The notes under the pieces: generated by a model
What the model was told of the DNA's origin: nothing
What the model saw: the letters and a program-made list of their open reading frames with translations, nothing else
Databases searched by the model: none
Program-made: the position numbers and the translations under genes
NCBI GenBank assembly: GCA_963626545.1
Contig: CAVFYJ010000107.1
Location: 1-10,003 of the forward strand
DNA length: 10,003 nucleotides
Direction: 5' to 3'
Source of the DNA: Anthropogastromicrobium sp963626545
GTDB lineage: Bacteria > Bacillota > Clostridia > Lachnospirales > Lachnospiraceae
In this document: positions 5,433-10,003 of the stretch, piece after piece
How the letters are laid out: every line of letters begins with the position of its first letter
How positions within the stretch are numbered: position 1 is the stretch's first letter

Positions 5433-6942
5433 CACAATGTATAATCCGGACGTATTGTCCTGCATTGCCAACCTGTCCAATGATGAGGTGTTTACACCGC
5501 CTGAGGTAGCTAATGCTATGTTGGATCTTCTGCCACAGGAGTTGTTCAGGGATCCGAATACAACATTTCTGGATCCTGGATGTAAAAGCGGTGTGTTCCT
5601 TAGAGAAATTGCCAAGAGATTACTTGAAGGTTTGGAACCCATATATCCTGATTTGCAGGAGAGGACAGATCATATCTTTAAGCATCAGCTTTATGGCATT
5701 GCTATTACAGAGATGACATCCCACCTGTCGCGCAGGAGCTTGTATTGCTCAAAAACAGCAAATGGAAACTATTCCGTAGTACATTTTGATACCATTGATG
5801 GAAATATTCGATTCAAGAATATTCAGCATCGATGGCAAAATGGAAAATGCGTGTTTTGTGGAGCATCTCAGAAAGAGTATGATCGTTCAGATGATTTGGA
5901 AACACATGCATATGAAATGATACATACCACGAAACCAGAGGAGATATTTAAGATGAAATTCGATGTAATTATTGGAAATCCACCTTATCAGTTAAGCGAT
6001 GGCGGAAACAAAAATAGTGCAAAACCAATATACCAATATTTTGTTCAGCAAGCAATGAAACTGAATCCGCGATATCTTTCAATGATTATTCCGGCAAGAT
6101 GGTATGCGGGTGGTAAAGGATTGGATGATTTTAGAAATCTTATGTTAGAAAATGGACATATAACTAGGCTTGTTGACTATAGTAATGCAAAAGACTGTTT
6201 TCCCGGCATCAGTCTGGGAGGCGGCGTTTGCTATTTCCTCTGGGAAAGAGATAAAGAAGCTGAGTGTGAATTCACAAATATTCATGACACTGTAGAATCT
6301 ACAAGTATTCGTGATTTGCAAGAATTTCCTGTTTTCGTAAGATACAATGAAGCTCTATCAATCATTCATAAGGTGCAAAGGAAATCCACAGGATTTGTAA
6401 GTGAGGTCATGGGAGGAAGAAATCCTTTTGGGTTTGAGTCATTTGCAAGAGGTAATGAATCGCCAAAGTCGCCAACAGACTGTGCATTACATTATAGTGG
6501 TGGTATAGGATATGTACCATTTAATTCGATAACAAAAGCACAAGAATTGGTTGGGAAATATAATGTAATGATAAGCCGTGCAACTTCTGAGCATGCTGGG
6601 GAGCCAGATAAAAGTGGAATGTATAATGTACTCTCTGTTATTAGAACACTTAAACCGAATGAGGTGTGCACAGACTCTTATTTGATAGCGTATTCTTCAG
6701 ATAGTGAAGAACTGGCAAATAATTTTGAAGATTATGTTAGAACTAAGTTTTTTAGATTTTTAGTTCTTCAGTCCGTAACGTCAATAAGTCTTTCGAAAGA
6801 TAAGTTTGGCTTTGTTCCAATGTTGGATTTTTCTAAAAAATGGACAGATCAGGACCTTTATACAGAATTTGAATTGTCAAGCGATGAAATCGGTTTTATA
6901 GAATCAATGATTAAAGAAAAAACAAATGGAGGTGACGACTGA
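5413..6942 (+). CDS. Eco57I-like N6-adenine DNA methyltransferase
   Basis: 509 aa from ATG 5413, with AGGAGGG (5397-5403) 9 bases upstream inside the preceding gene. DEVFTPPEVANAMLDLL (24-40) precedes motif I, FLDPGCKSGVF (52-62), in which the first glycine of the usual GxG is replaced by lysine; from memory, KSG at this site is common in this subfamily. CVFC (146-149) with following Cys/His residues looks like a small zinc-binding insert. IIGNPPYQ holds the catalytic NPPY (189-192), which transfers a methyl group from SAM to adenine N6. IIPARWYAGG (about 225-234) follows, as in Eco57I/type I-like enzymes. The C-terminal part (about 300-509) should recognise the DNA target; its DNA is AT-richer (about 34% GC at 6481-6840) than the start of the gene (about 47% at 5461-5580). 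It ends by a TGATG overlap with the nuclease-helicase, the usual close M-R coupling. Confidence 0.85.
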   Translation: MASNLYNTMYNPDVLSCIANLSNDEVFTPPEVANAMLDLLPQELFRDPNTTFLDPGCKSGVFLREIAKRLLEGLEPIYPDLQERTDHIFKHQLYGIAITEMTSHLSRRSLYCSKTANGNYSVVHFDTIDGNIRFKNIQHRWQNGKCVFCGASQKEYDRSDDLETHAYEMIHTTKPEEIFKMKFDVIIGNPPYQLSDGGNKNSAKPIYQYFVQQAMKLNPRYLSMIIPARWYAGGKGLDDFRNLMLENGHITRLVDYSNAKDCFPGISLGGGVCYFLWERDKEAECEFTNIHDTVESTSIRDLQEFPVFVRYNEALSIIHKVQRKSTGFVSEVMGGRNPFGFESFARGNESPKSPTDCALHYSGGIGYVPFNSITKAQELVGKYNVMISRATSEHAGEPDKSGMYNVLSVIRTLKPNEVCTDSYLIAYSSDSEELANNFEDYVRTKFFRFLVLQSVTSISLSKDKFGFVPMLDFSKKWTDQDLYTEFELSSDEIGFIESMIKEKTNGGDD

Positions 6943-9920
6943 TGGATACAATGGAATTTTTCCCACAGCGGCCAGAAGCGCACCCTACGATTTATGCCTA
7001 CGAGTTTGTAGGCGTTGCCTCTCATCAGGGATACATAAAGGTTGGTTATACCGAGCGAGATGTGGAAACTCGTGTTAAAGAGCAGGTACACACCGCAGCT
7101 GTGCCATATAAGATATTAGGACAGTGGTCTGCGATGAAGAATGATGGTAGCTGTTTTACGGACCATGATGTTCACGCGATACTAAAGGCAAAGGGAAAAA
7201 TGCAGCTCAATGCCGGTGAGGATCGCAACGAGTGGTTCAAGTGTTCGCTGGCGGATGTTCAGGCAGCGGTAGTTGCAGCTCAGACAGGTGCAGAGAATGT
7301 CGAAAACCGTACAGCAACATTTTCCATGCGTCCGGAGCAGGAAATGGCTGTAAACATGACAAAAGCTTACTTCGAATCAGCCTATGAAGAAAACAGTGGC
7401 CGTACACCTAAATTTCTTTGGAATGCAAAGATGCGTTTTGGTAAAACCTTTGCATCTTATCAGCTTGCAAAAAAGATGGGCTTTAACAGGGTCTTAATCC
7501 TGACATTCAAACCGGCAGTACAGACTGCATGGCGAGAAGATCTTATGACACACATGGATTTTGAAGGCTGGCAGTTTATTTCTCGCCCGACTGTGCCGGG
7601 CGGCTTGTCTACAGATGCTCAATTCCATAAAGCAGATAAGTCAAAACCTATTGTGTGTTTTGGTTCATTTCAGGATTTCCTTGGCGTGAACAAAGAAACC
7701 GGTGGTATCAAGGCAAATAATGAATGGGTGCATACAACAAACTGGGATCTCGTTATTTTTGACGAGTATCATTTTGGCGCATGGAAAGACAGTGCAAAGA
7801 AATTGTTTGAACAGGACGAAGACTCCTATGAAGAGGATATGTCGAAGTATGATGCTGGTAATGCCTATGATGAAACATGGCTGCCAATAACCACTACATA
7901 TTATCTTTATCTTTCCGGTACACCTTTTCGCGCGCTGAATTCTGGTGAATTTATTGAAGAACAGATTTATAACTGGACATATTCTGATGAGCAGCGAGCA
8001 AAGGATGAGTGGCCGCATCTTTCAGCGTTTCCGGATTATCAGCCTAAGCAAGGTGATACTAATCCCTATGCAGCATTGCCTAGAATGGTCATGATGACTT
8101 ATAAGATTCCGGATAGTATTCAGAATATTGCAAAACAGGGCGAATTTGATGAGTTTGACCTTAATGTGTTCTTCTCGGCAGAAGGAACAGGCGCTGATGC
8201 GCATTTTAAATTTGAAGATTATGTGCAAAAATGGCTGGATCTTATTCGAGGCTCTTATCTGGAGACCTCTGTTGATGAATTAAAGCTGGGTGCACAGAAA
8301 CCACCTATGCCTTATTCTGATACGCGGTTGATGAATGTTCTTTCACACACATTATGGTTCCTGCCTAATGTAGCCTCTTGCTATGCAATGGCAAATTTAT
8401 TGTCGCAGAAACAGAACAATTTTTACCATGAATACAAGGTTAATATTTGTGCTGGCTCTGGTGCCGGTATCGGTGTAGCCGCGTTAGAGCCGGTTCGGCG
8501 TTCTATGGGAGATCCACTTGAGACTAAGACTATTACGCTTTCCTGCGGCAAGTTAACAACCGGTGTAACCATCAAACCTTGGACTGGTATTTTTATGCTT
8601 CGTAATCTTTCAAGTCCGGAGACATATTTTCAGGCCGCATTCCGTGTACAGAGTCCGTGGGAGATTACCAAGGATAATGGCGAGCGCGAGATAGTAAAGA
8701 AAGAATGCTATGTCTTCGACTTTGCTTTGGATCGCGCACTTCGTCAGATTTCGGATTACAGTTGCCGTCTTAATGTGGCAGAAAGCAATCCGGAAAAGAA
8801 AGTCGGAGAGTTTATTAATTTTCTTCCGGTACTGGCTTATGACGGAAGCGCCATGCGTCAGGTTAATGCTGCTGAAATTTTGGATATTGCAATGGCTGGA
8901 ACATCAGCAACCTTGCTTGCTAAGCGTTGGGAGTCCGCATTGCTTGTTAATGTAGATAACGATACACTGTCCCGTTTGCTTGCTAGCGAAGAGGCCATGG
9001 ATGCTCTGATGCGTATTGAGGGCTTCCGTAGCTTAAATGCTGATATTGAAACTATTATCAATAAATCGAATGCAGTTAAAAAAGCAAAAAAAGAAGGTAA
9101 GGAGCTTACCAAAAAGGAAAAGAAGGAGCTATCTGAGGCTGAGAAGGAATACAAGTCAAAACGAAAGATGATTCAGGAGAAGTTGATCAAATTCGCTACT
9201 CGTGTTCCTGTCTTCATGTATCTTACGGATTATCGAGAATACAGCCTGCAGGATGTTATCACCCAACTCGAACCTGAGCTCTTTAAAAAAGTCACAGGTT
9301 TGGATGTAAAAGATTTCGAATTGCTTGTTTCTCTCAATGTTTTTAATGAAGCATTGATGAATGATGCGGTATATAAGTTTAAACGCTACGAAGACGCAAG
9401 CTTAATTTACACAGGTATCGATAAGCATACTGGAGAAAATGTTGGTCTGTACAGCACGGTCATCTCCCGTGAAGACTACGATGCAATGGCTGGTCAGCTG
9501 GCGGTATCTATGACTGCTGATGCTCCAAGAGATGATGATGTCCCTGAACGACCTGTATTTACAAATATTAGCAGTTACTTTGATGACGATGATGAGGATG
9601 AGTATCCAAGAAAGGTAGCAGAGAGTCCATCTACTTATGGAACCGGAAGAACACCAATCGTTTCATCAGCTAAGTCAACGTATAAACCATCATATATACC
9701 GCCTACTCCGGTCGTATCGCCTGCTGTGAAGAAATCAGTTATTAAAGTTGATACATCAAGTGTTAAGGCCGGTACGCTTGTAAAGCACAAAGCCTATGGT
9801 GTAGGTCAGGTCAAGGGAATTGATGGAAGTATTATTGTAGTTACCATTAATGGAACAGATAAGAGATTTCAATTTCCGGGTGCATTTGAGCAGGGCTTTT
9901 TGTCGTTGGATGTGGAGTAG
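6942..9920 (+). CDS. Restriction subunit: GIY-YIG/T5orf172-type nuclease fused to SF2 helicase and Tudor-like tail
   Basis: 992 aa; ATG 6942 overlaps the previous stop by one base, with GGAGGTGA (6928-6935) 6 bases upstream. Residues 15-101 fit the T5orf172/MUG113 branch of GIY-YIG nucleases: TIYAYEF (16-22), YIKVGYT (31-37), R44, DHDVHAIL (74-81) and the late acidic NEWF (96-99). An SF2 translocase follows: RPEQE, Walker A-like FGKT (166-169), DEYH (274-277, Walker B), SGTPFR (325-330), TTGVTI (539-544) and QAAFRVQ (564-570) with the arginine finger candidate R568. A lysine-rich coiled region (about 710-750) and an acidic, proline-rich, disordered linker (about 870-925) lead to a small strand-rich end (about 930-992, LVKHKAYGVGQVKGI) resembling the Tudor/SH3 tail of UvrD/PcrA helicases. 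As in type I and III restriction enzymes, it probably translocates on unmodified DNA and cuts it. Confidence 0.85.
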   Translation: MDTMEFFPQRPEAHPTIYAYEFVGVASHQGYIKVGYTERDVETRVKEQVHTAAVPYKILGQWSAMKNDGSCFTDHDVHAILKAKGKMQLNAGEDRNEWFKCSLADVQAAVVAAQTGAENVENRTATFSMRPEQEMAVNMTKAYFESAYEENSGRTPKFLWNAKMRFGKTFASYQLAKKMGFNRVLILTFKPAVQTAWREDLMTHMDFEGWQFISRPTVPGGLSTDAQFHKADKSKPIVCFGSFQDFLGVNKETGGIKANNEWVHTTNWDLVIFDEYHFGAWKDSAKKLFEQDEDSYEEDMSKYDAGNAYDETWLPITTTYYLYLSGTPFRALNSGEFIEEQIYNWTYSDEQRAKDEWPHLSAFPDYQPKQGDTNPYAALPRMVMMTYKIPDSIQNIAKQGEFDEFDLNVFFSAEGTGADAHFKFEDYVQKWLDLIRGSYLETSVDELKLGAQKPPMPYSDTRLMNVLSHTLWFLPNVASCYAMANLLSQKQNNFYHEYKVNICAGSGAGIGVAALEPVRRSMGDPLETKTITLSCGKLTTGVTIKPWTGIFMLRNLSSPETYFQAAFRVQSPWEITKDNGEREIVKKECYVFDFALDRALRQISDYSCRLNVAESNPEKKVGEFINFLPVLAYDGSAMRQVNAAEILDIAMAGTSATLLAKRWESALLVNVDNDTLSRLLASEEAMDALMRIEGFRSLNADIETIINKSNAVKKAKKEGKELTKKEKKELSEAEKEYKSKRKMIQEKLIKFATRVPVFMYLTDYREYSLQDVITQLEPELFKKVTGLDVKDFELLVSLNVFNEALMNDAVYKFKRYEDASLIYTGIDKHTGENVGLYSTVISREDYDAMAGQLAVSMTADAPRDDDVPERPVFTNISSYFDDDDEDEYPRKVAESPSTYGTGRTPIVSSAKSTYKPSYIPPTPVVSPAVKKSVIKVDTSSVKAGTLVKHKAYGVGQVKGIDGSIIVVTINGTDKRFQFPGAFEQGFLSLDVE

Positions 9921-9931
9921 TGGGGTAGATT

Positions 9932-10003
9932 ATGATTGATAATTTGAAATTACAAGATGCCTTGTCTTACTACAAAAAAGATTTTGTACAAAAGCAATGG
10001 CCA
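9932..10003 (+). CDS. Start of the next operon gene, first 24 codons only
   Basis: An ATG at 9932, 11 bases after the restriction gene stop, opens a frame that runs to the window edge. It begins MIDNLKLQDALSYYKK and continues DFVQKQWP. The upstream purine stretch (GGAG at 9914-9917, GGGG at 9922-9925) is a moderate ribosome site. Same strand and tight spacing place it in the cluster. The helical, Tyr/Lys-rich start vaguely resembles N-termini of McrB-type or other restriction-associated ATPases that I remember, but 24 residues are not enough to name it. Confidence 0.6.
   Translation, partial: MIDNLKLQDALSYYKKDFVQKQWP

Noticed and set aside
1..10003. CRISPR array, tRNA, transposase, integrase or attachment-site repeats
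   Set aside because: I looked for regularly spaced repeats, tRNA-like folds and mobile-element motifs and saw none that could be supported.

Overview
This looks like an accessory defence island of an anaerobic Firmicute, most likely a gut Lachnospiraceae/Clostridia relative. The evidence is strong AGGAGG-type ribosome sites, a Gram-positive sigma-A type promoter, moderate to low GC (by eye about 40%), and protein families I remember mainly from that group. There is no rRNA, tRNA, transposase, integrase, IS end or CRISPR array in the window. The organism call is inference.

Layout. A leftward gene (minus strand, 251 to beyond base 1) and a rightward gene cluster (550 to beyond 10003) diverge from a 298-base intergenic region. 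That region is unusually organised. It has a near-ideal extended -10 promoter for the rightward operon, inverted half-sites flanking the promoter, two stem-loops in the predicted 5' leader with a possible loop-to-stem contact, a hairpin touching the ribosome site of the leftward gene, and an AGTT-rich tract.

The rightward cluster is compact, with mostly overlapping or closely spaced genes. In order: a 302-aa protein of unknown function (550-1458); a 214-aa protein of unknown function (1448-2092); a 66-aa excisionase-type HTH protein (2127-2327); a PrrC/RloC-type AAA_13 ATPase (2351-4620) split by a -1 frameshift at an A7 run; a small methyltransferase-like protein with a SAM motif but no NPPY (4689-5432); an Eco57I-like adenine methyltransferase with NPPY (5413-6942); a 992-aa GIY-YIG/T5orf172 nuclease plus SF2 helicase plus Tudor-like fusion (6942-9920); and the start of another gene (9932 onward).

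How they may work together. The last three complete genes form a restriction-modification module: paired M proteins modify host DNA, and the nuclease-helicase attacks unmodified DNA. The AAA_13 ATPase is placed like PrrC, which lies in and is held inactive by a type I restriction locus, so it may be a second, guarded line of defence. The two leading proteins are the most interesting part. The C-terminal tail of the first and the N-terminal segment of the second carry the same short Asn/Gly motif (G-N/D-N-N then H-x-D-x-V-x-N-x-Y). Effector and sensor pairs joined by bacterial amyloid-signalling or adaptor motifs look like this. A motif-coupled pair next to a restriction system with an embedded ATPase is the best candidate here for an undescribed system.
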